Positions 7,261 through 17,507 of a stretch of 34,339 nt of DNA are shown in pieces (position 1 is the first letter of the stretch; the number at the start of each line of letters is the position of its first letter). Made by a program: the position numbers and the translations under genes. The notes below the pieces were generated by a model. The model did not search any database and was not told where the DNA came from. It saw only the letters and a list, made by a program, of their open reading frames with translations. The DNA comes from Veillonella sp. AM51-8BH (lineage in GTDB: Bacteria > Bacillota > Negativicutes > Veillonellales > Veillonellaceae), in assembly GCF_003463825.1 (NCBI RefSeq), contig NZ_QSDY01000015.1:1-34339 (forward strand). The letters run 5' to 3'.

Positions 7261-7557
7261 CACAGAATAAATGACAAACTAGTGATTTTTTGGTACAATC
7301 ATAACTGAAATTAGGAAAAAGTATATATTTTTATAAGTTTTTGATGGATAACTTTTAAGGTTATCCACATTTTTTCTCTTTTAACCTGTGTAATCTATAA
7401 AGTCAGTTATTATCTGGTTGGAAGAGAATTTTATTTTCACTTATTCACAGGTTGTACACAGGTTATTCACAGGAATAACAGGTTTTTCCACAGCTTTCAC
7501 AAGAGTTATACACATTATTCCTAAAGTTATACACATTTATCGCAATAGTTATACACA
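7256..7557 (+). promoter_or_regulatory. origin region: DnaA-box cluster upstream of dnaA
   Basis: Many copies of the DnaA box TTATNCACA on the plus strand: ttatccaca at 7256 and 7361, ttattcaca at 7441 and 7463, ttatacaca at 7506, 7527 and 7549. There are also near matches (ttgtacaca at 7452, ttttccaca at 7484). The density just before dnaA is typical of the upstream half of a Firmicute origin and predicts autoregulation of dnaA. Confidence 0.9.
7271..7299 (+). promoter_or_regulatory. likely dnaA promoter
   Basis: A -35 atgaca (7271-7276) and a -10 tacaat (7294-7299) with a 17-base spacer lie about 270 bases upstream of dnaA. The DnaA-box cluster lies mostly in the resulting leader, as expected for an autoregulated gene. 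Confidence 0.6.
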
Positions 7558-7568
7558 AGAGGCACGTC

Positions 7569-9146
7569 ATGCAGTCATTTGATTTGAATAATATATGGGA
7601 ACATATATTGCAAGAGGCGAAAAAGAACATGCAACATTTGCCTGACGCATTGTACTTGCGCGTCACGTCATCGTTGATTCCCATGTCTCTCGAAAGTCAT
7701 TCGATCCATATTGGGGTCATGCAAACATTTGTTAAAAACTTAATCGATCAGCAGCCACAGATTAGCAAGGCTTTGCAGGATGCTATTACTACGGTTATCG
7801 GTTCCCATCGGGATATGGTGTTATTCGATTTCAATCAAGAGAGTGTAGATACTACCTTTGTTGATGAAAGTCTCATCGATGATGCACCTGTAGTGGCTCC
7901 GCCGATGCCATTACCTCCAGTAGTAGAGGAAAAATCGCATCAAGATGAATTCTACAAACCCGTTTATCAAGAGCCAGTTTACATCGATCGCGCACCAGCG
8001 CCTGTGGAAATTCCAGATGAGCCAATGGTAGCGCCTAGTAAAACAGTTGAAACTACAACACCTACATTACAGTCTGATAATGTACCTGTAGATTTATCCT
8101 TATCTAACCTTAATCCAGCGTATCGCTTTGACAACTATGTAACAGGCAACGCGAACCGCATTCCATTTGGGGCGGCTCAAAATGTAGCTGAGTTTCCAGG
8201 CGGCGACTATAATCCGCTCTTTATCTATGGTCCTTCAGGACTCGGTAAAACGCATTTGATGCACGCCATCGGCAATGCCATCAAGGAAAATCATCCACAC
8301 ATGAAGGTTATGTCCATTACGAGCGAAAACTTTATGAACATTTTCGTCGAAACATTGCAGCGTAACCAAGGTAAATTGTTCCGCAACACGTTCCGCAATA
8401 TCGACGTGCTCATGATTGATGATATTCAGTTTCTTGAAAGTCGTGAAAGTACAAAAACCGAGCTATTTAATACGTTCAATGAGTTATTAAATAACAACAA
8501 ACAAATCGTACTTACTTCTGATACGATGCCAAACGATATGGAGCAATTTGAAGACCGTCTCCGTTCTCGTTTCCAAGCTGGCTACATTGCAACAATGGAA
8601 AATCCAGACTTAGAAACGCGCATCGCTATCTTTAGATCCTTACTGGAACGCGAATATAAGAAAAACCGCATTATCCGCATCGATAACGACTCCATCAACT
8701 ACGTGGCACTTCAATTCAGCGAAAACGTCCGCGTATTGCAAGGTGCTTTCACCAAATTAATCGGTACCGCATCCATCGATCAACGTCTAGAATCTATCGA
8801 CCTAGAATACACTAAACAAGCCTTGGCTGGCCTCGTTCACACAGAAGAGGTGAACATGGTGACTATTGAAAGTATTCAGAATTTTGTAAGTTCTTATTTC
8901 AATATTAAAAAGCAAGACTTGCTCGGCAAGAAGCGTAAAGCACAGTTCGCATTCCCACGGCAAGTGGCCATGTATCTATGCCGCGATATGATCAATGAAA
9001 GTTATCCGCAAATCGCAGCTGCCTTCTCTCGTGACCATACAACAATTCTCCATGCGTACGATAAAATCACGAAGGAAATTGAACGAAACGAAGAAACTAA
9101 GAACATGATTTCTGAAATTAAACAGAAATTAACAACCTGTGGATAA
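7569..9146 (+). CDS. dnaA: chromosomal replication initiator protein DnaA
   Basis: DnaA binds DnaA boxes, forms an ATP-dependent filament on the origin, melts it and recruits the helicase. At 525 residues it is longer than the usual 450 or so, because domain II is a long Pro/Val/Glu-rich linker (residues about 105-180). Domain I occupies residues 1-85. Domain III (AAA+) starts near NLNPAYRFDNYVTG, with Walker A GPSGLGKTH at about 221-229 and Walker B MIDDIQFL at about 282-289. Domain IV carries the DnaA-box recognition signature RDHTTILHAY at about 488. The ATG at 7569 follows a weak agagg site. DnaA boxes flank the gene on both sides, the last overlapping the stop codon. Confidence 0.98.
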   Translation: MQSFDLNNIWEHILQEAKKNMQHLPDALYLRVTSSLIPMSLESHSIHIGVMQTFVKNLIDQQPQISKALQDAITTVIGSHRDMVLFDFNQESVDTTFVDESLIDDAPVVAPPMPLPPVVEEKSHQDEFYKPVYQEPVYIDRAPAPVEIPDEPMVAPSKTVETTTPTLQSDNVPVDLSLSNLNPAYRFDNYVTGNANRIPFGAAQNVAEFPGGDYNPLFIYGPSGLGKTHLMHAIGNAIKENHPHMKVMSITSENFMNIFVETLQRNQGKLFRNTFRNIDVLMIDDIQFLESRESTKTELFNTFNELLNNNKQIVLTSDTMPNDMEQFEDRLRSRFQAGYIATMENPDLETRIAIFRSLLEREYKKNRIIRIDNDSINYVALQFSENVRVLQGAFTKLIGTASIDQRLESIDLEYTKQALAGLVHTEEVNMVTIESIQNFVSSYFNIKKQDLLGKKRKAQFAFPRQVAMYLCRDMINESYPQIAAAFSRDHTTILHAYDKITKEIERNEETKNMISEIKQKLTTCG

Positions 9147-9249
9147 CTCTGTGGATATATTGTGCGTAACTTTGTGGATATCCTAAAAACCGTACTCCGC
9201 TGTGAGTATGTGGATAAGTGGTTACAAACTATCAACATAGTTATACACA
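9138..9249. promoter_or_regulatory. origin region: DnaA-box cluster downstream of dnaA
   Basis: Boxes in the reverse orientation, tgtggataa at 9138 and 9209 and tgtggatat at 9150 and 9173, are followed by a forward ttatacaca at 9241. The 398-base dnaA-dnaN gap (9147-9544) holds these, the unwinding element at 9301-9325 and then very AT-rich DNA up to the dnaN ribosome site; I see no gene in it. Confidence 0.9.
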
Positions 9250-9300
9250 ACCGAGAAATCGCACAGTTAGTAGCGCCAATTCACTTTTACACATATAAAC

Positions 9301-9325
9301 AGGCCCCTACTATTACTACTACTAA
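9301..9325. other. DnaA-trio-like DNA unwinding element
   Basis: The plus strand reads caggcccc followed by tactattactactacta, then an A/T-rich stretch. The minus strand is therefore a run of TAG/TAA triplets next to a short GC block. This is the layout of the DnaA-trio element described in Bacillus subtilis, located there too between the downstream DnaA boxes and dnaN. It would be where DnaA loads on single strands and melting starts. The call is by motif resemblance. Confidence 0.75.
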
Positions 9326-9544
9326 AACTAACAAACAATCAAAAAACCAGTAGAAACAGATCTATCGCAGAATATCTATAGAGCATCTACGGTAGCAAAC
9401 ATAGAATATTACAAACAAGAGAAGTAGTTATCAGTGCTTCTGCATTATATGGAAATAGTACATACAAACAATATATATAATGTAAAGCAATCTACAAATC
9501 TAATAATACTAATAACAAACAGACAAATTATAAAGGAGTAACAT

Positions 9545-10657
9545 ATGCATATTACATTCCCAAAAGCAAATCTCCAAAAGGCAATCAATGTATTGCAAAA
9601 GGTATCTCAAAATAAAACAAGCTCCAACTTACCAGGCGCTATTTACATGACAACAAAAAATGGTCAAGTAGAATTGCAAGGTAACGATTTTGAACTTGGT
9701 ATTCGTTTAACAATCGACGGCGACATCAAAGAACCTGGCACATTAGTTGTAGGTTCCCGCTACTTCCAAGAATTAATTCGCAAATTACCAGGCGATACCA
9801 TCGAGCTTTACAAACCAGAGGACGGTAATTCTTTAACAATCACATCTGGCTCTTCCGAATTTAACTTAGTAACATTGCATCCAGATGATTTCTCCTTAGT
9901 TGAACAAATTCACGACCAAGATCATGTGAACATCGATAGCTTTGCAATGAAAGAACTCATCGATTTAACGAACTACGCAGCTGCTACTGATGAAGATCGT
10001 CCTGTATTTACAGGTGCTCTTCTTGAAATCAAAGAAAACGAAGTAACAATGGTTGCTACTGATACACACCGCATGGCTGTTAAGAAAATTACTATCGATG
10101 AACCAGCAACTACACCAATGCGTGCTATCATTCCGACAAAAACTTTAGCTGAAGTATCTCGTTTGTTACCAACAGATAATCCAGCCATGATCAACATCAT
10201 TTGGAACCGCACACAAATCGTGTTCAACTTTGAATCTATTTATATTATTTCTCGTTTGATCGAAGGCACGTACCCTGAATATGAAAAGGTAATTCCTTCC
10301 CAATTCGACTCTAGCGCTGTTATCGACCGCCGCGAATTCGCTGGTGCCGTTGACCGCGTATCCTTATTGGCTAAAGATATCAGCTATAACGTAATTCGTT
10401 ATGATTGGGCTGAAAGTAATGTAACATTATCTACTCAAAATACTGAAATCGGTATGGCTAAAGAAGACGTAGCTGTTGAATTTAAAGGCACACCATTCAC
10501 AATCTCCTTCAACGGTCGCTACATCTCCGACATCTTGCGCCACAGCACAGGCGACAACATCCACTTGTTCTTAAAACAAAACGGTCCTGTTGTTATTCGC
10601 CAAGACAATAATCCGAACTATACATACGTAGTAACACCAGTTCGTACAAATGCATAA
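9545..10657 (+). CDS. dnaN: DNA polymerase III sliding clamp (beta subunit)
   Basis: DnaN forms the ring-shaped processivity clamp of the replicative polymerase. The 370-residue protein has the standard length and three-fold repeated clamp domains: an N-terminal domain from MHITFPKANLQKAINVLQKV, a middle domain with TDEDRPVFTGALLEI and ATDTHRMAVKK (residues about 142-183), and a C-terminal domain ending NPNYTYVVTPVRTNA. The final segment carries the usual ligand-binding-cleft residues, though it lacks the canonical PMR end of many clamps. The ATG has an aaaggag ribosome site. It follows the origin and is separated from yaaA by a structured 386-base gap. Confidence 0.97.
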   Translation: MHITFPKANLQKAINVLQKVSQNKTSSNLPGAIYMTTKNGQVELQGNDFELGIRLTIDGDIKEPGTLVVGSRYFQELIRKLPGDTIELYKPEDGNSLTITSGSSEFNLVTLHPDDFSLVEQIHDQDHVNIDSFAMKELIDLTNYAAATDEDRPVFTGALLEIKENEVTMVATDTHRMAVKKITIDEPATTPMRAIIPTKTLAEVSRLLPTDNPAMINIIWNRTQIVFNFESIYIISRLIEGTYPEYEKVIPSQFDSSAVIDRREFAGAVDRVSLLAKDISYNVIRYDWAESNVTLSTQNTEIGMAKEDVAVEFKGTPFTISFNGRYISDILRHSTGDNIHLFLKQNGPVVIRQDNNPNYTYVVTPVRTNA

Positions 10658-10661
10658 AAGT

Positions 10662-10870
10662 AAAAGCAGGGCAGTAGTCAATGGAGGAGCTTGCGACGAC
10701 AGGGACACTGCATCGCTTTGTTCTGAACGTAAGATTTTCTAGATAACAAAGTTATCTAAGAAAATCCACAGTGAAGAACTGTGCTAAGGGCTAAAGCCAC
10801 ACATCACTTTGGTCGGAGCGTGCAATTTTTCGTAGAAAAATGCTCAGCAAGCGACCTGGACTCTGGTACT
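10662..10870 (+). repeat. structured multi-hairpin element downstream of dnaN
   Basis: This GC-richer island sits in an AT-rich gap. It contains gattttct-agataac paired with gttatct-aagaaaatc (10733-10766), a perfect cacagt/actgtg hairpin with a GAAGA loop (10767-10783), ggct/agcc, and gcaatttttc/gaaaaatgc (10821-10843). A possible closing helix pairs gcttgc (10689-10694) with gcaagc (10847-10852). Parts recur at 2258-2292. It could be a dispersed repeat, an untranslated RNA or the dnaN 3' region. There is no open frame worth calling. Confidence 0.55.
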
Positions 10871-10969
10871 AAATAATTAATAATATTAAATGTTAAAATC
10901 TATTATTAGTTCATTGATAATATAATCAATTAATTGTATATTTCACTGAATTAATATACATATCTTTAT

Positions 10970-11002
10970 TAGGTAATGATGATTAAAAGTCATCGTTACC
11001 TA
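10970..11002 (+). other. hairpin upstream of yaaA
   Basis: Arms taggtaatgatga and tcatcgttaccta pair over 13 positions with one wobble and a 7-base loop. No T tract follows. It lies about 40 bases before the yaaA ribosome site, within the otherwise plain AT-rich stretch 10871-11043. Confidence 0.45.
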
Positions 11003-11043
11003 ATTACCATATAGTTATAAATTGTCCACTATAGGAGGACGTT

Positions 11044-11277
11044 ATGAAAGAGCAACAGCAGGTACCCATTCATACGGAGTACATTCAAATTGATCAGTTG
11101 TTGAAGTTAGAAGGAATCATCGAAACAGGTGGTCAAATTAAATCCTTTATCGAAGAAGGTATCCTTACTTTGAATGGTCAAGTTGTAACAGAAAAACGCA
11201 AGAAATGTCGCGTTGGCGATGTGATTTCTTGCGAAGGTCTCGATGTAGATCTCGTAATTACTCAAGAGGAGGCTTAA
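11044..11277 (+). CDS. yaaA: S4-domain RNA-binding protein YaaA (RlbA-like)
   Basis: This small protein of 77 residues is one S4 RNA-binding domain (residues about 13-70, LKLEGIIETGGQIKSFIEEG and NGQVVTEKRKKCRVGDVI). It belongs to the YaaA family that sits between dnaN and recF across Firmicutes; its role is thought to involve ribosomes but is not well established. The ribosome site aggagg is ideally placed. recF starts four bases after the stop, so they are translationally coupled. Confidence 0.93.
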   Translation: MKEQQQVPIHTEYIQIDQLLKLEGIIETGGQIKSFIEEGILTLNGQVVTEKRKKCRVGDVISCEGLDVDLVITQEEA

Positions 11278-11280
11278 TCG

Positions 11281-12381
11281 GTGAGAATTGACTCACTGCA
11301 ATTATTCCAGTTTCGTAATTACAAGGATGTAATGATTCAATTTAATCCTGAGATTATCGTTTTGCATGGCACTAATGGGGCTGGTAAGACGAATATCCTC
11401 GAGTCCATTTATGTGGGTACCATTGGTAAAAGCCATCGGACCAACGATACGTCAGATATGCTCATGTTTAACGCTGAGGAAGCGGGCATTGTAGTAAAGT
11501 TCGAGAAAAAGGATACGCCACAAAAGGTAAATATCAAGTTATTCCGCCAAGGTCCTAAGGATATTCGCTTAAATGACACTAAAATATCTCAAAAAGAATT
11601 GATTGGTACATTAAATACAGTTATATTCTGTCCTGAAGATTTACAACTTATCAAAGGAACTCCGTCGGGTCGTAGACGGTTCCTCGATATGGAAATCTCT
11701 CAGACGAGTGCTACGTACTATCATCAGTTGATGCAGTATAATCGGTTATTACAGCAGCGCAATGCGATTCTTAAAGAATATAGAGGGAAGCAAAACATAC
11801 CTCTTGAAGAATGGGATTTGCAATTAGCCGATATGGCGAGCTTTATCGTAAAGAAACGGTTAGAAAGCTTGAAGAAAATTAACCTTCTCATCGACTTGAT
11901 GAACCGTAAATTGACCGGTGGTCTAGAGAATTTAACTATCGGTTATGAACAGCCTTATATGGACAATGGTTCATTAGAATATACAAAAGAAGGCTTTTAC
12001 GAGCGCATCAAAGCAGCGTTGCCGCAGGATCGTCATCGGATGACCACCAGCGTAGGTCCTCACCGCGATGATTTACGATTCTTCTCTGATGCGATGGATT
12101 TAAAGAAATTTGGATCCCAAGGGCAGCAACGAACTGCTGTATTGTCCTTAAAGTTGAGCGAGCTTGAGTTTATCAAGTCTGAGGTTGGGGAATATCCAGT
12201 TCTATTATTGGATGATGTATTGAGCGAACTTGATGAGTCGAGACGAGCGAATTTATTGCAGTTTATTCATAAACGTATTCAAACATTTATTACTACTACA
12301 GATATTCACGATTTTAAAGATTTGAAATCTGTTCAATTTATTTCTTGTGAAGGGGGAAAGGTTCAGTATGGACAGCCTTGA
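11281..12381 (+). CDS. recF: DNA replication and repair protein RecF
   Basis: RecF is an SMC-like ATPase that helps load RecA at gaps through RecOR. The 366-residue length is normal. It has Walker A GTNGAGKTN (residues about 30-38), the ABC signature region KKFGSQGQQRTAVLSLKLSE (about 278-297) and Walker B VLLLDDVLSELD (about 308-319). The GTG at 11281 is used: gaggagg lies just upstream and overlaps the yaaA end, and translation from it gives the standard MRIDSLQLFQFRNY start. Its 3' end overlaps the next gene by 14 bases. Confidence 0.97.
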   Translation: MRIDSLQLFQFRNYKDVMIQFNPEIIVLHGTNGAGKTNILESIYVGTIGKSHRTNDTSDMLMFNAEEAGIVVKFEKKDTPQKVNIKLFRQGPKDIRLNDTKISQKELIGTLNTVIFCPEDLQLIKGTPSGRRRFLDMEISQTSATYYHQLMQYNRLLQQRNAILKEYRGKQNIPLEEWDLQLADMASFIVKKRLESLKKINLLIDLMNRKLTGGLENLTIGYEQPYMDNGSLEYTKEGFYERIKAALPQDRHRMTTSVGPHRDDLRFFSDAMDLKKFGSQGQQRTAVLSLKLSELEFIKSEVGEYPVLLLDDVLSELDESRRANLLQFIHKRIQTFITTTDIHDFKDLKSVQFISCEGGKVQYGQP

Positions 12382-13270
12382 TCTTTGTTTACCAAAGGCC
12401 TTATCAAAACTGAATTTACTGGAACAATATAAATTAAATACCCTTGTTCACAAGTGGCGTGATGTAGTGGGCGATGTCATTGCAGATCATACGAAAATTG
12501 TATCTATCAAGCCTCCAGATATGGTTATCAGTGCAGATAATTCCATGTGGATGCAAGAATTACAGATGCAAAAACGACGTATCATTGAGGCTGTTAACAA
12601 GTATTACCATCAAGAGGTAATCAAAGATATTCGCTTTATTATGAAACGTCAGAGCTATGTGAAAGCTAATACTGATACATCGATTTCATTGCCTGATGAA
12701 CAGATTATTACAAAACGTATTAATTTCGCAGACATCGTGCTTTCAAAAGAAGACGTAGAAGCCATCGATAAATCATTAGAACAAACGGATAACGAAGAAT
12801 TACGAGCTGCTTTCAGAAAAGTACAAATAACAGCTCGAAAGCGTGAAATCTATTTAGAGCAGCATGGCTATCATCGTTGTAAGCGATGTGGCATGCATAT
12901 GGAATCTAAACGGGACATCTGTCCTACTTGCGAATATGAATTGCATCGAAAACATATTAAGGATATTAAGTCTGTCATTCGAAAATATCCGTACTTTAAA
13001 TACAGCGACTGTCAGCAATTCATACAATGTACCTTCCCAGACTTTGCAGAAGCGATGCGGGAATCCATATACTTTTACCTAGATAAAATTTACAAAGGTT
13101 CTATCAATCGCCGTCATATGTATATGGTGGCCATGCTCATTACCCATAAAAAGCCTGATGAGTTAACAGATCAACACGTTATCAATTTGTGCAATAAATA
13201 TCGGTCTAAGTTCCTTGCTGAAGAAGAACAGCGCAAAATTGATGCCCTTAATGGGACATTAGAAAAGTAG
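12368..13270 (+). CDS. DUF721/DciA-like protein with zinc ribbon
   Basis: The N-terminal ~95 residues form a DUF721 (DciA-like) domain (LNTLVHKWRDVVGDVIADHT, then the PPDMVISADNSMWMQELQMQ segment). DciA proteins load the replicative helicase in many bacteria, which fits a place between recF and gyrB, but this specific role is inference. A linker and then a four-cysteine ribbon follow: CxxC at 171/174 and CxxC at 185/188. A further ~110 basic, aromatic residues without a family I recognise end the 300-residue protein. It starts at the ATG at 12368, behind gaaggggg inside the recF end; seven upstream codons are in frame but unsupported. Confidence 0.85.
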   Translation: MDSLDLCLPKALSKLNLLEQYKLNTLVHKWRDVVGDVIADHTKIVSIKPPDMVISADNSMWMQELQMQKRRIIEAVNKYYHQEVIKDIRFIMKRQSYVKANTDTSISLPDEQIITKRINFADIVLSKEDVEAIDKSLEQTDNEELRAAFRKVQITARKREIYLEQHGYHRCKRCGMHMESKRDICPTCEYELHRKHIKDIKSVIRKYPYFKYSDCQQFIQCTFPDFAEAMRESIYFYLDKIYKGSINRRHMYMVAMLITHKKPDELTDQHVINLCNKYRSKFLAEEEQRKIDALNGTLEK

Positions 13271-13283
13271 AGGGGGCATTCCT

Positions 13284-13532
13284 ATGTACGTTCATATTGG
13301 GGATACCGTTTCCGTGCCTATTGAATCCATCATTACCATGGTGCATGCCAAGGGCGGAAAGTCCCATAAAAGTCCTATTCATCACTATGAAACGCTAGAG
13401 TATATCGCTATGGTACCAGAGGAGCAAATCAAGACCTATGTGGTCACTGATGATTGCGTTTACGGATCTGGTATTAGTATTAAGACTTTAATGAGACGAA
13501 TTGATGAGTTTTATAGTATAATAAAGAGATAA
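13284..13532 (+). CDS. remB: extracellular matrix regulator RemB-like (DUF370)
   Basis: This 82-residue protein belongs to the DUF370/RemA-RemB family of small DNA-binding regulators. It shows the family start MYVHIGDTVSVPIESIITMV and the pattern ending TDDCVYGSGISIKTLMRRI. In Bacillus the homologue (YaaB/RemB) lies in the same slot between recF and gyrB. Which of the RemA or RemB functions it has here is not known. A strong agaggggg site precedes it, 13 bases after the previous gene. Confidence 0.85.
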   Translation: MYVHIGDTVSVPIESIITMVHAKGGKSHKSPIHHYETLEYIAMVPEEQIKTYVVTDDCVYGSGISIKTLMRRIDEFYSIIKR

Positions 13533-13607
13533 GATTTATTCTGTACATGTGTTGTACCAAATTTCAATCCAGTACAGTGTGATAGATTGTTAGGAGGAGT
13601 TTGTTTC

Positions 13608-15508
<1,901 letters not shown>

Positions 15509-15518
15509 GAGGTGACCC

Positions 15519-17000
15519 ATGGCTGAAAATCAAAATAACAATGTAGAGTTTACCTCTAATAAAGATCAACATTTAAAACGTTCCCTAAAAGCGCGTCATA
15601 TGAATATGATCGCTTTAGGTGGCGCTATCGGTACTGGCTTATTTGTAGCTGGTGGTGAAGTAGTAAGTACAGCAGGCCCTGGTGGTGCGCTTGTAGCTTA
15701 TGGTCTCATCGGTATCATGGTGTACTTCCTCATGACATCTCTTGGGGAAATGGCTACGTACTTGCCGATTCCTGGTTCCTTTGGGACTTATGCAAAACGT
15801 TATGTAGACCCTGCCTTCGGTTTTGCCTTAGGTTGGAACTATTGGTTTAACTGGGCTATTACATTAGCTGCTGAAGTATTGGCAGGGGCTCTTATCATGA
15901 AATATTGGTTCCCTGATGTGCCTGCCATCGTATGGTCTGCTCTGTTCTTGCTCGTTTTATTCGGCTTGAACTATTTGTCTACTCGTTCCTTTGGTGAAAG
16001 TGAATATGTATTCTCTAGCATCAAGGTTATTACTGTATTCGTATTCCTGTTCTGTGGCTTCATGCTCATCTTTGGCATTGGCGGCACATCTCCAGGATTT
16101 GCGAACTGGACAGTAGGGGAAGCGCCATTCGTAGGTGGCTGGGAATCCATTCTCGCTATCTTCATGGTAGCTGGTTTCTCCTTCCAAGGTACTGAGCTTA
16201 TCGGCGTAGCTGCTGGTGAAGCAGAAGACCCTGAAAAGAATGTACCAAAAGCGATTAATACAATCTTCTGGCGTATTCTATTGTTCTATATTGGTGCTTT
16301 CATAGTTATCGGTTTCTTAATTCCGTACACTGATCCAAATCTTTTGAATTCTAGTGTAGAGAATGTATCTATTTCTCCATTCACACTCGTATTTGATCGC
16401 TTTGGTTTTGCCTTTGCTGCTAGCTTTATCAATGCTATCATCTTAACGGCAGTACTCAGTGCTGGTAACTCTGGTCTCTATTCTTCTACGCGTATGCTTT
16501 ACGCACTCGCTAAAGAAGGTCAAGCACCAAAAATCTTTGCTAAGCTTAATAGCCGTGGCGTTCCAGTGCCAGCGTTAATCTTAACAACAGCAATCGGTTT
16601 ATTTGCATTCCTTACAAGCTTCATCGGCGAAGGTACTGCATATACTTGGATTGTTAATATTTCCGGTCTTTGCGGCTTCATCGCATGGGTTGGTATCGCT
16701 GTATCTCACTATCGTTTCCGCCGTGCCTTCATTGCACAAGGTAGAGATCTTAGTGAATTACCTTACAAAGCGTGGTTGTTCCCAATTGGCCCAATCTTGG
16801 CGTTCATCCTTTGCGTCATCATCATTGCTGGCCAAAACTACTCCGCTTTCACAGGCGATACAATCGACTGGTATGGCGTATCCGTTGCGTACATCGGATT
16901 GCCAATCTTCTTCGCAGTATACTTAGGTTACAAATATATCAAGAAAACAAAACTTGTTCCTTTGAAAGAGGTTAACCTAGACCGCGATTTCGATAAATAA
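15519..17000 (+). CDS. lysP: lysine-specific permease (APC family)
   Basis: This is an amino acid/proton symporter of the cytoplasmic membrane. Its 493 residues align, by recall, over nearly the whole length with Escherichia coli LysP: KARHMNMIALGGAIGTGLFV (residues about 24-43), GFALGWNYWFNWAIT, the FSFQGTELIGVAAGEAEDPE loop and the LSAGNSGLYSSTRMLYALA helix. About 12 transmembrane segments are evident, and the GAIGTGLFVA motif of the first segment is the amino-acid-binding site in the family. The start is 10 bases after gyrB behind gaggtg, so it may be co-transcribed with gyrB. A terminator follows. Substrate assignment is by similarity. Confidence 0.88.
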   Translation: MAENQNNNVEFTSNKDQHLKRSLKARHMNMIALGGAIGTGLFVAGGEVVSTAGPGGALVAYGLIGIMVYFLMTSLGEMATYLPIPGSFGTYAKRYVDPAFGFALGWNYWFNWAITLAAEVLAGALIMKYWFPDVPAIVWSALFLLVLFGLNYLSTRSFGESEYVFSSIKVITVFVFLFCGFMLIFGIGGTSPGFANWTVGEAPFVGGWESILAIFMVAGFSFQGTELIGVAAGEAEDPEKNVPKAINTIFWRILLFYIGAFIVIGFLIPYTDPNLLNSSVENVSISPFTLVFDRFGFAFAASFINAIILTAVLSAGNSGLYSSTRMLYALAKEGQAPKIFAKLNSRGVPVPALILTTAIGLFAFLTSFIGEGTAYTWIVNISGLCGFIAWVGIAVSHYRFRRAFIAQGRDLSELPYKAWLFPIGPILAFILCVIIIAGQNYSAFTGDTIDWYGVSVAYIGLPIFFAVYLGYKYIKKTKLVPLKEVNLDRDFDK

Positions 17001-17010
17001 TAACATAATT

Positions 17011-17048
17011 AGACCTGTTCATTATTAAATAGTGAACAGGTCTTTTTT
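17011..17048 (+). terminator. rho-independent terminator after the lysine permease
   Basis: Arms agacctgttcatta and tagtgaacaggtct (one G-T pair) form a 14-bp stem followed by eight bases of mostly T. Confidence 0.92.
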
Positions 17049-17061
17049 ATATAATATGTGA

Positions 17062-17090
17062 TTGTATTTCTGTGAAAGCCTTGCTATAAT
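17062..17090 (+). promoter_or_regulatory. promoter of the YbjQ-family gene
   Basis: A perfect -10 TATAAT (17085-17090), a partial -35 ttgtat (17062-17067), and a 17-base spacer, 40 bases before the start codon and just after the previous terminator. Confidence 0.6.
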
Positions 17091-17130
17091 TAATCAAAAT
17101 ATATTGTAGTCAATTAGAGAGGATACAATT

Positions 17131-17448
17131 ATGATTATTACTACAACTATGCATATTGAAAATAAACCTGTACAAGAGTACAAAGGTATTGTATTTGGTG
17201 AGGTCGTAGAAGGCCGTAACTTTGTGAAAGATTTTATGTCTGGTATTCGCGACATTGTTGGTGGTCGTAGTGGCAGCTATGAAGATTCTTTGATGAAAGC
17301 TCGTCAAGCAGCCCTTGATGAAATGTCTCAACGGGCTTCTAAAATGGGTGCTAATGCTGTTATCGGCGTATCCTTCCAATACAGCACAGTAGGTGCAGAA
17401 AATGGTATGCTCATGGTTACATGCAATGGTACAGCCGTTGTAGTTTAA
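17131..17448 (+). CDS. YbjQ/UPF0145 family protein
   Basis: The 105-residue protein matches the YbjQ (UPF0145) family, often called a putative heavy-metal-binding domain. It has the family pattern: YKGIVFGEVVEGRNFVKDF, then SYEDSLMKARQAALDEM, and MGANAVIGVSFQY near the end. These proteins form small oligomeric beta-alpha folds of uncertain function. It is a stand-alone gene with its own promoter and terminator. The start has an agagagg-like ribosome site. Confidence 0.9.
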   Translation: MIITTTMHIENKPVQEYKGIVFGEVVEGRNFVKDFMSGIRDIVGGRSGSYEDSLMKARQAALDEMSQRASKMGANAVIGVSFQYSTVGAENGMLMVTCNGTAVVV

Positions 17449-17456
17449 TAGGTAAT

Positions 17457-17507
17457 AAAAATCCCCCTAATAATAGTGTTAAAACTATATTAGGGGGAAT
17501 TTTTTAT
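17457..17507. terminator. bidirectional terminator between YbjQ and the RND permease gene
   Basis: ccccctaata (17463-17472) pairs with tattaggggg (17488-17497), extended by aaaat/atttt tracts on both sides. It serves the YbjQ gene on the plus strand and the efflux gene on the minus strand, whose stop lies at 17504. Confidence 0.9.

Noticed and set aside
7463..7684. 73-residue minus-strand frame at the dnaA start
   Set aside because: It is the complement of the DnaA-box cluster and the dnaA 5' end, and has no ribosome site.
9162..9353. 63-residue plus-strand frame between dnaA and dnaN
   Set aside because: It reads through DnaA boxes and the unwinding element; the composition is that of the origin, not of a protein.
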